Origin: Halofilum ochraceum
GTDB taxonomy: Bacteria > Pseudomonadota > Gammaproteobacteria > XJ16 > Halofilaceae
Assembly: GCF_001614315.2 (NCBI RefSeq)
Contig: NZ_LVEG02000001.1
Coordinates: forward strand, 62,001 to 126,000
Direction of reading: 5' to 3'
DNA length: 64,000 bases
Part shown: in pieces, positions 1 through 8,929 of the stretch
How the letters are laid out: every line of letters begins with the position of its first letter
How positions within the stretch are numbered: the first letter of the stretch is position 1
The notes under the pieces: model-generated
The model's database searches: none
What the model was told of the DNA's origin: nothing
What the model saw: only the letters and a program-made list of their open reading frames with translations
Translations under genes and position numbers: made by a program

Positions 1-577
1 GAACGCCGGCCTCGCGGGCCTGCTGCACCTCGTCCGTGTCGGCGATCAACTCGGGTCGGAAATCGGCCTCGAACGCCGCGGTCGCGGGCGCGTTCCAGCC
101 GGTCTCGACCTCGTTGCCGGCCTCGACCCAGGCCCGGTGCCCGCCGTTGAGGATGGCGACGTCATCATGGCCGAGGACCCTGAATGTCCAGTACACGCGG
201 GCCGCGCTGCCGAAGTCGGTGGAGCCGACACCGGCCGGGACGATGACCACGTCGGACTCGTTATCGATACCGAGCGAACCGATCAGGCGCTCGAGGTCCT
301 CGACCGGCGGCAGTTTGCCCGGCACGTCACCTTCCTTCTGCCGCCATCCGTCGCCGGTATAGCTGCTGTAGACGGCGCCGGGGATGTGGCCCTGTTCGAA
401 GGTGTCGCGATTGCCACCATCGATGGCGTTGCGGATGTCGAGAATGACCAGGTTCTCGCCGCCGCGCTGCTCGGCCAGCCAGTCGGTCGATACCAGCGGT
501 GACAGTTCGCGCGCGTGAGCGCCGAACGGGATGGTCAGGAGCAGCACCAGCGTGCTGGTAAGGATTGCGCGAAACAT
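1..577 (-). CDS. exported sulfurtransferase (rhodanese family), 3' end cut by window
   Basis: The visible part encodes about 192 residues starting MFRAILTSTL, with a typical Sec signal peptide ending GAHA. A rhodanese fold follows: a VILDIRN strand, a GHIPGAVY segment and a LNGGHRAW motif. The loop that would carry the catalytic cysteine reads PAGVGST and has none. This is usual for the inactive N-terminal half of two-domain thiosulfate or mercaptopyruvate sulfurtransferases, so the catalytic half is probably beyond the window edge. It would act in the periplasm. Family is clear; substrate is unknown. Confidence 0.8.
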   Translation of the reverse strand, partial: MFRAILTSTLVLLLTIPFGAHARELSPLVSTDWLAEQRGGENLVILDIRNAIDGGNRDTFEQGHIPGAVYSSYTGDGWRQKEGDVPGKLPPVEDLERLIGSLGIDNESDVVIVPAGVGSTDFGSAARVYWTFRVLGHDDVAILNGGHRAWVEAGNEVETGWNAPATAAFEADFRPELIADTDEVQQAREAGV

Positions 578-846
578 GGGAACTCCGACTGCGTATGCAG
601 GATCAGGGACTGAACCTATGGTAAGGGCGGCGATTGGTTATAAGAACCCTTTGCGCAAGACCGATTTGGCATATCCATATCGCCGGGTGGCCATACGCCG
701 TATGGCCTGCGCATCGCCCGGATGCATGGGGTATCTGCATGGGTTATCCGTTCGACCGCATGCGCCGCGATCGGGTTCCCCGGGAGGGGACTGGCAAGGC
801 GCGGGCGGGAACGGGTATGTTGCCAGCCATCGACACCACGGGAGCC

Positions 847-1452
847 ATGACCGTGTCTGAGAACGAACGTGAGATGGACCGGGCTGCGGGTCGGTTTCGC
901 TCGGTCGTCACGTATCTGGAAATGCGGCCCAACGGAGCAATACCGGAGCCCGTACCACCGCGCCCGGGGGTTACCGCGGCGCGTTGGTTGAACCCCGACG
1001 TCGACGAGTATCTCGCACTGTTTCACCGCGTCGGCGATCAATGGTTATGGTACGGGCGGCTGCATGCGGGACGCGACGAAATCGCCCGCCTGATCGGTGC
1101 GGACGACTACGAAATCTGGCGTCTGATGGTCGATGGCGAGGTCGCCGGTCTGGGTGAGTTCGACCGGTCGAAGCCGGGGGAAGTCAAAATCGAATATTTC
1201 GGCCTGCTGCCGGACCGGATCGGCGGTGGACTGGGCGGTTTCCTGCTGCGCACGCTGCTGCATGAAGCCGCGCGGCCCGGTGTCGATCGCATCTGGCTGC
1301 ATACCTGCACGGAGGACCACCCGCGGGCGGTGGACGTGTACCGGCATTTCGGGTTCCAGCCCTTTGATGAGGAAGTCGAGTGGGTCCATGACCCGCGGCT
1401 GCGCGGGCTATTGCCACGCGATGCGGGGCCGCATGTGACGATACCCGAATAG
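847..1452 (+). CDS. GNAT family N-acetyltransferase
   Basis: A protein of about 201 residues with a GNAT fold. A beta strand VKIEYFGLLP leads into an acetyl-CoA pyrophosphate loop of the type DRIGGGLGGFLL. A later segment, HPRAVDVYRHFGF, matches the C-terminal GNAT motif. The substrate cannot be told from sequence. The frame is open for another 70 codons upstream; ATG at 847 was chosen because the acetyltransferase homology begins shortly after it and the upstream residues look untranslated, but the start is uncertain. A strong hairpin follows the stop codon, and the next gene converges on it. Confidence 0.75.
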   Translation: MTVSENEREMDRAAGRFRSVVTYLEMRPNGAIPEPVPPRPGVTAARWLNPDVDEYLALFHRVGDQWLWYGRLHAGRDEIARLIGADDYEIWRLMVDGEVAGLGEFDRSKPGEVKIEYFGLLPDRIGGGLGGFLLRTLLHEAARPGVDRIWLHTCTEDHPRAVDVYRHFGFQPFDEEVEWVHDPRLRGLLPRDAGPHVTIPE

Positions 1453-1465
1453 CGGTGAACACCAT

Positions 1466-1491
1466 GCCAGAGCCGCGCGGGCGGCTCTGGC
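1466..1491. terminator. hairpin between convergent genes, likely bidirectional terminator
   Basis: A perfect 11-bp stem (GCCAGAGCCGC and its complement) with a 4-base loop lies between the stop codons of the acetyltransferase and the diguanylate cyclase. There is no long T tract, so termination in both directions is inferred from stem strength and position. Confidence 0.6.
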
Positions 1492-1503
1492 ACCCGGTCG
1501 TTG

Positions 1504-3270
1504 TCATCGGTCTGTGCCTGTCGGCTCTGACTGGCCCAACTGTGTGGGATGCCAGGTCACTACTCGGTTGCGGCCGCCACGTTTCGCCTCGTACAAGGCC
1601 TCGTCCGCCCGTCCGTGCAGCGCGTCCATGTCGTCGTCCCCACCCTCGAGTTCGGCAACGCCGAAGCTCATGGTTACGTGCCCGACCGCTGAGAAATCCT
1701 GGTCCTCGACCCGGGCGCGGATCCGTTCCGCGAACGTGGCCGCGTCGGCGCCCGTCGTCTCCGGCGCCACGATCGCGAATTCCTCGCCGCCCCAGCGCGC
1801 GAGCAGATCGGCCGCCCGGGCTTCATGACCGAGCAGTGCGCCCAGTTCGCGCAGAACGGCGTCGCCGGCCTGGTGACCATGGTGATCGTTGACCGCCTTG
1901 AAATGGTCGACATCCATCATGATCAGACTGAGCGGGCGCCCGTAACGGCGGGCCGATTCGATCAGCCCGGCCCCTTTTTCCTCCAGTTGGCGGCGATTGC
2001 CGACCTTCGTAAGGTAATCGACATACAGTGTCTGCAATCCGGTGACGTCGCGAACGACCGCGTAGAAGCCGCGGACGCGGCCGCGGTAATCGCGATCCGG
2101 GGTGTAGTCGCCTTCCACGTACTGCTGGTCGCCGGAACGGAACACGGCCTGGGTCTGGAAGTGGACCGTCTCACCCCTCAGCGCTGCATTCATGTAGGGC
2201 TCGATGGCGGCGAAGCCCTCCTCATCAAGAACGGCACTCAACGCGTGACCGACGAGTCGTTTGCGCGGCAGGCCGAACCAGCGCTCACAGGCCGTGTTGA
2301 CCTCGCGGAAGCAGCCATCCCGGTCGATATACGCGATCATGATCGGCAACGCATCGACCAGTGCCTCGCGCCGGGCACGCTCGGAGCGATAAGTGTGCGC
2401 CGATTCCAGCGCGGCGGCGAGCATGCCGGAGGCGAGCTGCAGCAGATCCCGCTCCGCGCTCGAAAAACGATTGACCGTGCCCGAGTAGACCTTGATGACG
2501 CCGAAACAGCGGTAACCGTGGCAGAGTGGGATCAGGATGCCGGAACGGAATCCCACCGCCCGCGCGGGTTCCGTGGCGACCCGGTCGTCGCGGGCCGTGT
2601 CCTCGCAGATAATGGCCTGAAGTTCCCGGTAACAGACCCCGGAGAGGCTGTGGTCGATCGGAACGCGGGTGCCGAGATGGGCGGCCGCCTGACCGGCAAC
2701 CGCCCGGTAAACCATCTCGCCGCCATCGGGTTCCTCGACGACCGCGCTCTCCGCGCCGCTGATGCTGAGGGCGAGATCAGCCACTTTCTGTCGGACCGTA
2801 TCGATATCCAGACCGCCAGTCGCCAGTTCGCCCTGGACGCGCGCGAGCGCTTCAAGCTCGCCATGTCGCCGCTCCCGCTTGCGGGCACTGGTGACATCGC
2901 GTGTGATCGCAACGAAATGCGTGATCCGCCCGCTGTTTTCCCGGATGGGGCTGATGCGCCACTGCAGCAGGAAAGGCCGGCCGTCACGGCGGTAATTCAC
3001 CACCTCGCCAGCACATTCATCGCCGCTCTCGAGCGCGCGCCGCAGGCGGTCGAGTTGATCGCGATCCGTGTCCGGACCGTGGAGCATACGCGGTGTCTGG
3101 CCGAGCAGTTCGCTGGTGGCGTACCCGGTCATGTCGGCGAAGGCCGGATTGACGTAGACGATCCGGGGGCCGGGCGGGTCCAGACAGGCATCCGTGATCA
3201 CGACCGCGTCGTCGATCTGTTCAAGAATACCCAGTTTGATTCCCGGTAGCGGGTCGGTCATCTCCGGCAT
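1504..3270 (-). CDS. PAS-GAF-PAS diguanylate cyclase with intact GGEEF and I-site
   Basis: A soluble protein of 588 residues. A PAS domain (about 10-130) is followed by a GAF domain (about 140-290), a second PAS domain (about 300-412) and a GGDEF domain (about 415-575). The active site is WGGEEF at 493-498. An RAAD motif five residues upstream (485-488) fits the canonical product-inhibition I-site. It should convert two GTP to c-di-GMP under control of the sensory domains; no membrane segment is visible. It begins 8 bases after the stop of the upstream REC-PAS-GGDEF-EAL gene and is the last gene of a four-gene operon. Catalytic activity is a strong inference from the intact motif. Confidence 0.93.
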   Translation of the reverse strand: MPEMTDPLPGIKLGILEQIDDAVVITDACLDPPGPRIVYVNPAFADMTGYATSELLGQTPRMLHGPDTDRDQLDRLRRALESGDECAGEVVNYRRDGRPFLLQWRISPIRENSGRITHFVAITRDVTSARKRERRHGELEALARVQGELATGGLDIDTVRQKVADLALSISGAESAVVEEPDGGEMVYRAVAGQAAAHLGTRVPIDHSLSGVCYRELQAIICEDTARDDRVATEPARAVGFRSGILIPLCHGYRCFGVIKVYSGTVNRFSSAERDLLQLASGMLAAALESAHTYRSERARREALVDALPIMIAYIDRDGCFREVNTACERWFGLPRKRLVGHALSAVLDEEGFAAIEPYMNAALRGETVHFQTQAVFRSGDQQYVEGDYTPDRDYRGRVRGFYAVVRDVTGLQTLYVDYLTKVGNRRQLEEKGAGLIESARRYGRPLSLIMMDVDHFKAVNDHHGHQAGDAVLRELGALLGHEARAADLLARWGGEEFAIVAPETTGADAATFAERIRARVEDQDFSAVGHVTMSFGVAELEGGDDDMDALHGRADEALYEAKRGGRNRVVTWHPTQLGQSEPTGTDR

Positions 3271-3278
3271 CGTTACGG

Positions 3279-6200
3279 TTACTCGTTCGGAATCTGCAGT
3301 GACGCCTCCCCGCGTCCCGCACGTTCGGTCTGGTATTCCTCGAGAACGGACCCGATCTCCCGCTGCATTCCATCCGCGTCCACCGGTCCGCAGAGCAATC
3401 GATGCACCGCGGCTGCATTGACCGCGCGTTGCACCGCGTCACCCGTGGGGTCAGGAGCGATCAGTACCCGCCGGATCGCCGGGTACAGATCGTGCACTCG
3501 CTGCAGAAGTTCCGTTGCGGCAGGTCCATCCCCGGCGTCCGCCATCACGACCGCCACCGGCGCATTCAGCGCCAAGGCCCGTAATGCGGCCTCCTCGTCG
3601 TGCACGTCTACGATTCGGCAGGGCATGTGCTGCAGTGCGCCCTGAATCGCCGTATGCGTCTCGGGTGTCGCGCTGCAGGCGATGATCATCGGCTGCTCCT
3701 CGGTGTCAGTGGCGGTGACGTCGAATCGCCGGGCGTCCGCGAGCATGCGTGCGACTTCAGGGGCCGTGATGGCGGGTGCGAAATAAAAGCCCTGGACATG
3801 GCGGCATCCCTGCGCCTGGAGGAATCGGACCTGCGCCTCGGTCTCGACCCCCTCCGCGACGGTCTTCATGCCACGGCTTCTGGCCAGTGCCAGTACGGCC
3901 CGCAGGATCGCCGCGTCGCCGGGGTCGCGGGTCACGCCCTCGATAAAGACCCGGTCGATCTTCACCTTGTCGATCGGGAACTTCTTCAGGTAGTTCAGCG
4001 AGGAGTAGCCGGTACCGAAGTCATCGAGTGCAATGGTGACCCCGAGCTCACGCAGCGCATGCAGCGTTCGGGCCGCATCTTCCGGATTGTGCGCCAGTGA
4101 ACTCTCGGTCAATTCCAGTTCGAGGCAACGCGGATCCGCGCCGGTCGCCTGCAGGGCATGGCGGACAACCTCGACGAGGTCTCGCCGTTCGAACTGCACG
4201 AGGGAGAGGTTGACCGCCACGCGGGGAAGGTCGGTGCCGCCGGTGGTGAGTACGGCATCCCACTCGGCGATACGGGCGCAGGCCTCGTGGATCACCCATT
4301 CCCCGACCTCGACGATCAGCCCGGAGCGCTCGAGCTGCGGTATGAACTCGCCGGGCGAAACCGGACCGTGGGACGGGTGTGTCCATCGTAACAGTGCCTC
4401 GAGACCCGATATCCGCCCGGTCGCCAGGTCGATCTGGGGTTGGTATTCGAGATGGAATTCGGTGTGCTCGAGGGCCCGCCGCAGATCCCCTTCGGCCGAC
4501 AGCCACTGGCGTGCCTCTTCGTGCATGGCCGGTGTGTAGAACGCAAGCTGTTCACGGCCGCGTTCCCGTGCCCGGTGCATCGCCATTTCGGCGTGGGCGA
4601 TGAGTTCTTCGCCGGTATGACCGTCCTCGGGGCCGTACGCGACGCCCAGTGTGCCCGTTACCCGCAGTTCGTCATCGTTGAAAGAGAGCGGTTTGCTGAG
4701 CGCCTGCTGGACCCGGGTCGTGGAGGTCTCCGCGCCTTCTTCCGACGGGCCGGTCATCAGGGCGACGACAAAACCGTCGTTTCCGATGCGGGCGACGCTG
4801 GCTGCTGGACCCGCGGCATCGCTCAGTCGGTCCGCGATGGTCTTGAGCACATGGTCGCCGCCCGCATGCCCCCAGGTCTCGTTGACGAACCCGAATCCGT
4901 CGATATCGATGTGCATGACCAGCAGACGCCCGGCAACTGTCGGGGCCTGGGAGAGCATATGGTTGAGCCGATCGATGATCAGTGTCCGGTTCGGCAATTC
5001 CGTGACCGGATCGAAATGCGCGAGCCGCGTGAGTTCGTGCTCCTTCTGCAACTGTTCCGTCACGTCGTACTGCGTGCCGATATAGTGAGAAACCCGCCCT
5101 TCGTCGTCGCGGATCGGGGCGATGCTCATATCGGCGTAATAGAGCTCTCCGGACCGGCGCCGGTTCACGAGCATGCCGTGGAACTCGTGGCCCGCGTCGA
5201 GCGCGTCTTTGAGGCGTTCCCGCACGCCGGGCTCGTTATGGTCCGAGCCCAGCAGTGAGGGCGTCTGTCCGATTACTTCGCTGCCCGTGTAGCCCGTCAT
5301 CCGTTCGAATGCCGGATTGACGTACTCGATGACGCGGTCGGCATCGGTGATGATGATCGCATCGGCGGCCTGTTGTACGGCGCGGGACAGTTTGCGCATC
5401 TCGGCTTCGAACGTGCGGCGCTCGGTTACATCGCGCAGGATTGCATGCAGTTGGTGGTCAGTAGGGCCAAGCAGGACCTCGAGCGTGGCCGGGTCGCCGT
5501 TGCCGCGCAGAATGCTCCATTCGAATTCCTGCGGACCATCGTTCCAGGCCGCCTCGCAGAGCCGCCGCGCCATTTGCGCGGAGTTTTCGCCGTTGGGCTG
5601 GTTTTCCGGTGAAAACGCTTCCAGAGAAAGCCCGACCAGGTCCTCGCGGTGCCGATCGAAAATTCCCGGCGCACGGGGATTGCAGTCGACGATCTCTTCG
5701 CGATCCATGATCAGCACGCCGTTCGGTGCGTCTTCGAACAGGGTCCGGTAGCGCGCTTCGCTTGCCCGCAGCGCCGTCTCGGCGTCCTTGCGCTGCGAGA
5801 TGTCGGCGCTGGCGCCGACCCATTCGGTGATCCTGGACATGTCATCGAGTACTGGAGCCGCCCGGTCGAGGAACCACCCGTAGCCGTTATCATGCCGCCG
5901 CAGGCGATACTCCATGCGGAAAACGTCGCCCGTGTGGATCGCCTCGTGCCATGCCGCCAGGTATGCATCGCGGTCGTCCGGATGGATCGCTTCGAAGGAG
6001 CCCCAGCCGAGCGCCTCCTGTCGTGTATAGCCCGTGTATTCCAGCCAGGCCGGGTCGATCTCGTAGAGGCGGCCGTCCGCGTCGGCCCACCACAGGAAGT
6101 CCGAAGTGGCCGTTACCAGGGAACGATACCGACGCTCGCTCTCCCGCAGCGCCCGTTCGGCCGCGCCGCGCTCCCGCTCTCCGCGCGCTTCCCTGAGTGC

Positions 6201-6566
6201 CCGTTCAACCGATGCACCGAGCCGGTCGATATGGGATTTCGCGACGAAATCTCTGGCGCCGCGGTGCAACAGTTCAACCACGGTCTCTTCGCCGATGGTG
6301 CCCGACACGAGAATGAACGGGATTGCCTGATGACGATCGTGCAGGAGATCGAGCGCGGCGCCTGAATCGAGTCGCGGCATGCCGTGATCGGCCAGGATCA
6401 CGTCCGGTATGTCTCCATCAAGTACGCCGAGCAATTGCTGCTCGTTTTCGGCGCGTCGCCACTCAACCGAGAAGCCGTGGCGTTCCAGCGCGAGCGCGTT
6501 CAGGTGGGCATCGTCCTCGGAGTCTTCGAGGATCAGCACCCGCAGTCTGTTCAGTGATTCCGTCAT
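3279..6566 (-). CDS. REC-PAS-PAS-PAS-GGDEF-EAL protein with extra C-terminal receiver-like domain
   Basis: A protein of 1095 residues. The N-terminal receiver has phosphoacceptor Asp60 (ILADHGMP) and Lys110. Three PAS domains follow (about 140-260, 270-390, 395-510), then GGDEF and EAL. The GGDEF signature is degenerate (GNDGF) and there is no I-site, so cyclase activity is unlikely. The EAL domain keeps GLEALLRW and DDFGTGYSSL, so c-di-GMP hydrolysis is expected. From about residue 965 the chain folds like a second receiver, with an aspartate (VVMADAGDG) but LLCGP where the conserved lysine should be. Its start overlaps the stop of the receiver gene by one base (TGATG), which implies translational coupling. 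It is the probable phosphodiesterase counterpart of the next gene's cyclase. Confidence 0.92.
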   Translation of the reverse strand: MTESLNRLRVLILEDSEDDAHLNALALERHGFSVEWRRAENEQQLLGVLDGDIPDVILADHGMPRLDSGAALDLLHDRHQAIPFILVSGTIGEETVVELLHRGARDFVAKSHIDRLGASVERALREARGERERGAAERALRESERRYRSLVTATSDFLWWADADGRLYEIDPAWLEYTGYTRQEALGWGSFEAIHPDDRDAYLAAWHEAIHTGDVFRMEYRLRRHDNGYGWFLDRAAPVLDDMSRITEWVGASADISQRKDAETALRASEARYRTLFEDAPNGVLIMDREEIVDCNPRAPGIFDRHREDLVGLSLEAFSPENQPNGENSAQMARRLCEAAWNDGPQEFEWSILRGNGDPATLEVLLGPTDHQLHAILRDVTERRTFEAEMRKLSRAVQQAADAIIITDADRVIEYVNPAFERMTGYTGSEVIGQTPSLLGSDHNEPGVRERLKDALDAGHEFHGMLVNRRRSGELYYADMSIAPIRDDEGRVSHYIGTQYDVTEQLQKEHELTRLAHFDPVTELPNRTLIIDRLNHMLSQAPTVAGRLLVMHIDIDGFGFVNETWGHAGGDHVLKTIADRLSDAAGPAASVARIGNDGFVVALMTGPSEEGAETSTTRVQQALSKPLSFNDDELRVTGTLGVAYGPEDGHTGEELIAHAEMAMHRARERGREQLAFYTPAMHEEARQWLSAEGDLRRALEHTEFHLEYQPQIDLATGRISGLEALLRWTHPSHGPVSPGEFIPQLERSGLIVEVGEWVIHEACARIAEWDAVLTTGGTDLPRVAVNLSLVQFERRDLVEVVRHALQATGADPRCLELELTESSLAHNPEDAARTLHALRELGVTIALDDFGTGYSSLNYLKKFPIDKVKIDRVFIEGVTRDPGDAAILRAVLALARSRGMKTVAEGVETEAQVRFLQAQGCRHVQGFYFAPAITAPEVARMLADARRFDVTATDTEEQPMIIACSATPETHTAIQGALQHMPCRIVDVHDEEAALRALALNAPVAVVMADAGDGPAATELLQRVHDLYPAIRRVLIAPDPTGDAVQRAVNAAAVHRLLCGPVDADGMQREIGSVLEEYQTERAGRGEASLQIPNE

Positions 6567-7009
6567 CAGCGCCCGTACGGGACCTCGTTGAGGAGCAGCC
6601 AGTACATACCGAACTGCTTGACCATGTCGTGGAACTGATCGAAGTCTACCGGCTTGCGCATGTAACTGTTCGCGCCCAGCCCGTAACTGTCGACGATGTC
6701 CTCCTCTTCGGAGGAAGAGGTGAGTACCACCACGGGTAATAGACGCGTACGCTCGTCACCACGGATCCGGCGAAGCACTTCCATGCCATCGAGTTTCGGC
6801 AGTTTCAGGTCCAGCAGCACGACCGCCGGGAGCGGGTTCATTGCCCGGTCGCCGTCGCTCGGCTCGAGTCCGAGGCACTCCAGGGCGTCGGCGCCGTCGC
6901 GCGCGATGACCACCTCGTTCGCGATCCGGCTCTCCTCGAGCGCGACGCGCGCGAGCTCTTCGTCATCCGTGTTGTCCTCGACCAGCAGGATCGTCTTCAC
7001 GTTGCTCAT
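6566..7009 (-). CDS. single-domain response regulator (Rcp1/CheY-like)
   Basis: 147 residues consisting of only a receiver domain. It has an acidic pocket (LVEDNTDDEE), phosphoacceptor Asp in LLDLKLPKLDG, a TSSSEEED switch region and the KPVDF lysine. This is the Rcp1-type receiver usually paired with phytochrome-like or PAS/GAF kinases. Its ATG overlaps the kinase stop by four bases (ATGA), and its own stop overlaps the next start. It probably relays phosphate from the upstream kinase to the downstream c-di-GMP enzymes. It has no output domain. Confidence 0.93.
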   Translation of the reverse strand: MSNVKTILLVEDNTDDEELARVALEESRIANEVVIARDGADALECLGLEPSDGDRAMNPLPAVVLLDLKLPKLDGMEVLRRIRGDERTRLLPVVVLTSSSEEEDIVDSYGLGANSYMRKPVDFDQFHDMVKQFGMYWLLLNEVPYGR

Positions 7010-8535
7010 TCGTTACCGTCCTCCACGGCCTTCGCGGGCCGCAGTTCAAGCCAGAATGTCGCCCCGGCGCCCGCTTCACTCTCCGCCCACACGCTGCCGC
7101 CATGGCGGAGCACGATGCGTTTTACCGTAACCAGGCCGATCCCGGTGCCCTCGAACTCCGCCTCCGAATGCAGACGCTGGAAGGCACCAAAGAGTCGGTC
7201 GACGTAACGCGAATCGAATCCGCTGCCATTGTCACGGACATAATAGCGGTTGCGGTGATCGGGATCGCGGCCCAGTTCGATCACGGGGCGATCGGCGTGG
7301 CGTGAGAATTTCCACGCGTTGCCGAGCAGATTCTGCAGGACGATCCGCAGCAGCGGCTCGTCGCCCCACACGTACAGCCGCGGTTGGCAGTGCACGGTGA
7401 CCGCGCGCCCGGGATCAGCGTCGCGCAGCTCCTGGATCACCTCACCGGCGAGGGAGGAGAGATCGACCGGCTTCCACTGCATGGGCTGGCGTGAAATCCG
7501 GGAAAGTCGCAGCAATGCGTCGATGAGATCCGACATCCGCTGGCTGGCGTTACGGATCCGCTGCAGGTAGTCCCGCCCGCGCTCATCGAGTGCGTCGGGG
7601 TACTTCCGTGCGAGGGTTCGGCTGAAACCGTCCAGCGCCCGCAGCGGCGCCCGCAGGTCATGCGATACGCTGTAGCTGAACGATTCGAGTTCGCGCGCAT
7701 AGCGTTCGAGTTCACGCGTACGCTGTTGTCGTGCCGCGGTCTCCTCCACGGCCACCGCCACGGAGCGGATCGTCTCGCGCTCTTCCTGGCTGAATGCCGC
7801 GTCGTGATCGCCCGCGGGAAAATGTTCGTACGCGATAATGATTGCCCCGCGGTCGGTCCCGGCCTGGCGAATCGGCTCGGTGAGCTGGATACCGCTCTCG
7901 GGCCATCGCTCGGGTGCCCAGGCGTGCTCATCGAACCGGATCGCGACGCGCGCCTGTTCCGGCTCCCGCAGCGCATCGGGGATGGCCCGGGCGATCTGCT
8001 CGAGCAGTTCGCCGAACGGCGGCTCGCGCCGGATCGCCTCGGCCACCCGGTGCAGACAGCGCAGTTCCCGCAGGCGCTTGTCGGTCTCGCGCAGCAGGCG
8101 TTCGCGTTCCGCCTCGGACGCGCGCTGCGCGGTGAGGTCACGCGTCACTTTGGCGAATCCGCTCAGTGTCCCGGTGTCGTCATGAATGGCCGTGAGGACG
8201 ACATTGGCCCAGAACCGGGTTCCGTCGCGGCGTATGCGCCAGCCTTCGTACTCGACCTGGCCGTCCGTTTTCGCCTGCTCGAGATGCCTTTCGGGTTCTC
8301 CGTCCGCATGGTCCTCGGCCGAATAGAAGCTCGAGACGTGGCGCCCGATGATCTCGTTGGCGACATATCCCTTGATGCGCTTCGCGCCCTCGTTCCAGCT
8401 TGTTACATGACCGCCGGTATCGAGCATGAAGATGGCGTATTCGCGGACCTGGTCGACGAGCAGACGGAATGGATCCGGATTTTCACCACGCGGATGCACT
8501 GCGACAGGCGGCTCGTGTGGGACATCGTGGCTCAT
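7006..8535 (-). CDS. PAS-GAF sensor histidine kinase
   Basis: 509 residues from the chosen ATG. A PAS domain (about 23-140) and a GAF-like region (about 155-270) precede a HisKA domain, with phospho-His at 292 in SHDLRAPLRALDGF. The HATPase domain has N box LQNLLGNAWKFS, DNGSGFD and GTGIGLVTVKRI. No transmembrane segments are seen, so it senses an internal cue. HDLRAPLRALDGFS is typical of the HWE/phytochrome-like kinase group that works with Rcp1-type receivers. The frame is open for 82 more codons upstream, but the PAS domain starts just after this ATG. First gene of a four-gene operon. Confidence 0.9.
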   Translation of the reverse strand: MSHDVPHEPPVAVHPRGENPDPFRLLVDQVREYAIFMLDTGGHVTSWNEGAKRIKGYVANEIIGRHVSSFYSAEDHADGEPERHLEQAKTDGQVEYEGWRIRRDGTRFWANVVLTAIHDDTGTLSGFAKVTRDLTAQRASEAERERLLRETDKRLRELRCLHRVAEAIRREPPFGELLEQIARAIPDALREPEQARVAIRFDEHAWAPERWPESGIQLTEPIRQAGTDRGAIIIAYEHFPAGDHDAAFSQEERETIRSVAVAVEETAARQQRTRELERYARELESFSYSVSHDLRAPLRALDGFSRTLARKYPDALDERGRDYLQRIRNASQRMSDLIDALLRLSRISRQPMQWKPVDLSSLAGEVIQELRDADPGRAVTVHCQPRLYVWGDEPLLRIVLQNLLGNAWKFSRHADRPVIELGRDPDHRNRYYVRDNGSGFDSRYVDRLFGAFQRLHSEAEFEGTGIGLVTVKRIVLRHGGSVWAESEAGAGATFWLELRPAKAVEDGNE

Positions 8536-8929
8536 GGATGATCCGGTATCGAGGATGTGTCGGCATGCCCGATTGCCCGCTTTGCCCTGAGCGCCAACCG
8601 ACCAGGACGGCTGCGTACAGTCGCGGTGTACGGGATGACGGTATGCCCGACCGGGTCGAGCGGGATTCGTGTGGCTGATCGGTTTCGGTACGGCTCCCGG
8701 TTCGACGTCGCGTGAACGGGGCCATCGACGTACGCCGGCGACCGTTGTCAGCCGGTGAGTCGCGCGGTCGTTCGACGGCATAGAGCGAGACTATGCACAG
8801 TGTCCCGCTCAGCCATGGCGGTGACCATTGGGGGAAACCCTGCATCGGAACGCAGGCGTTCTGAAGGCGCAGCCGCGGTATCCTGCGGCTTGTGAAAGGC
8901 CTGGACCTGCACCTTGCGTGCAGCCGTTG
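8536..8929. other. intergenic region upstream of the kinase operon
   Basis: Nearly 400 bases without a convincing gene, between the truncated receiver gene and the kinase operon. It should hold the operon promoter. The only notable element is one copy of a 16-bp motif (8827-8842) that recurs upstream of the next LuxR-type regulator. I looked on the minus strand for a remnant of the DNA-binding domain missing from the receiver gene and found none in any frame. Confidence 0.6.
8827..8842 (-). repeat. 16-bp repeated motif, copy 1 (possible regulator site)
   Basis: ATTGGGGGAAACCCTG, identical to 10372-10387. Both copies lie upstream of minus-strand signalling genes. The GGG-AAA-CCC core is partly palindromic, as expected of a site for a dimeric regulator. 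Confidence 0.5.

Noticed and set aside
1825-3249. A 474-codon plus-strand frame antisense to the diguanylate cyclase
   Set aside because: No recognisable motif, and the opposite strand encodes an intact PAS-GAF-GGDEF protein.
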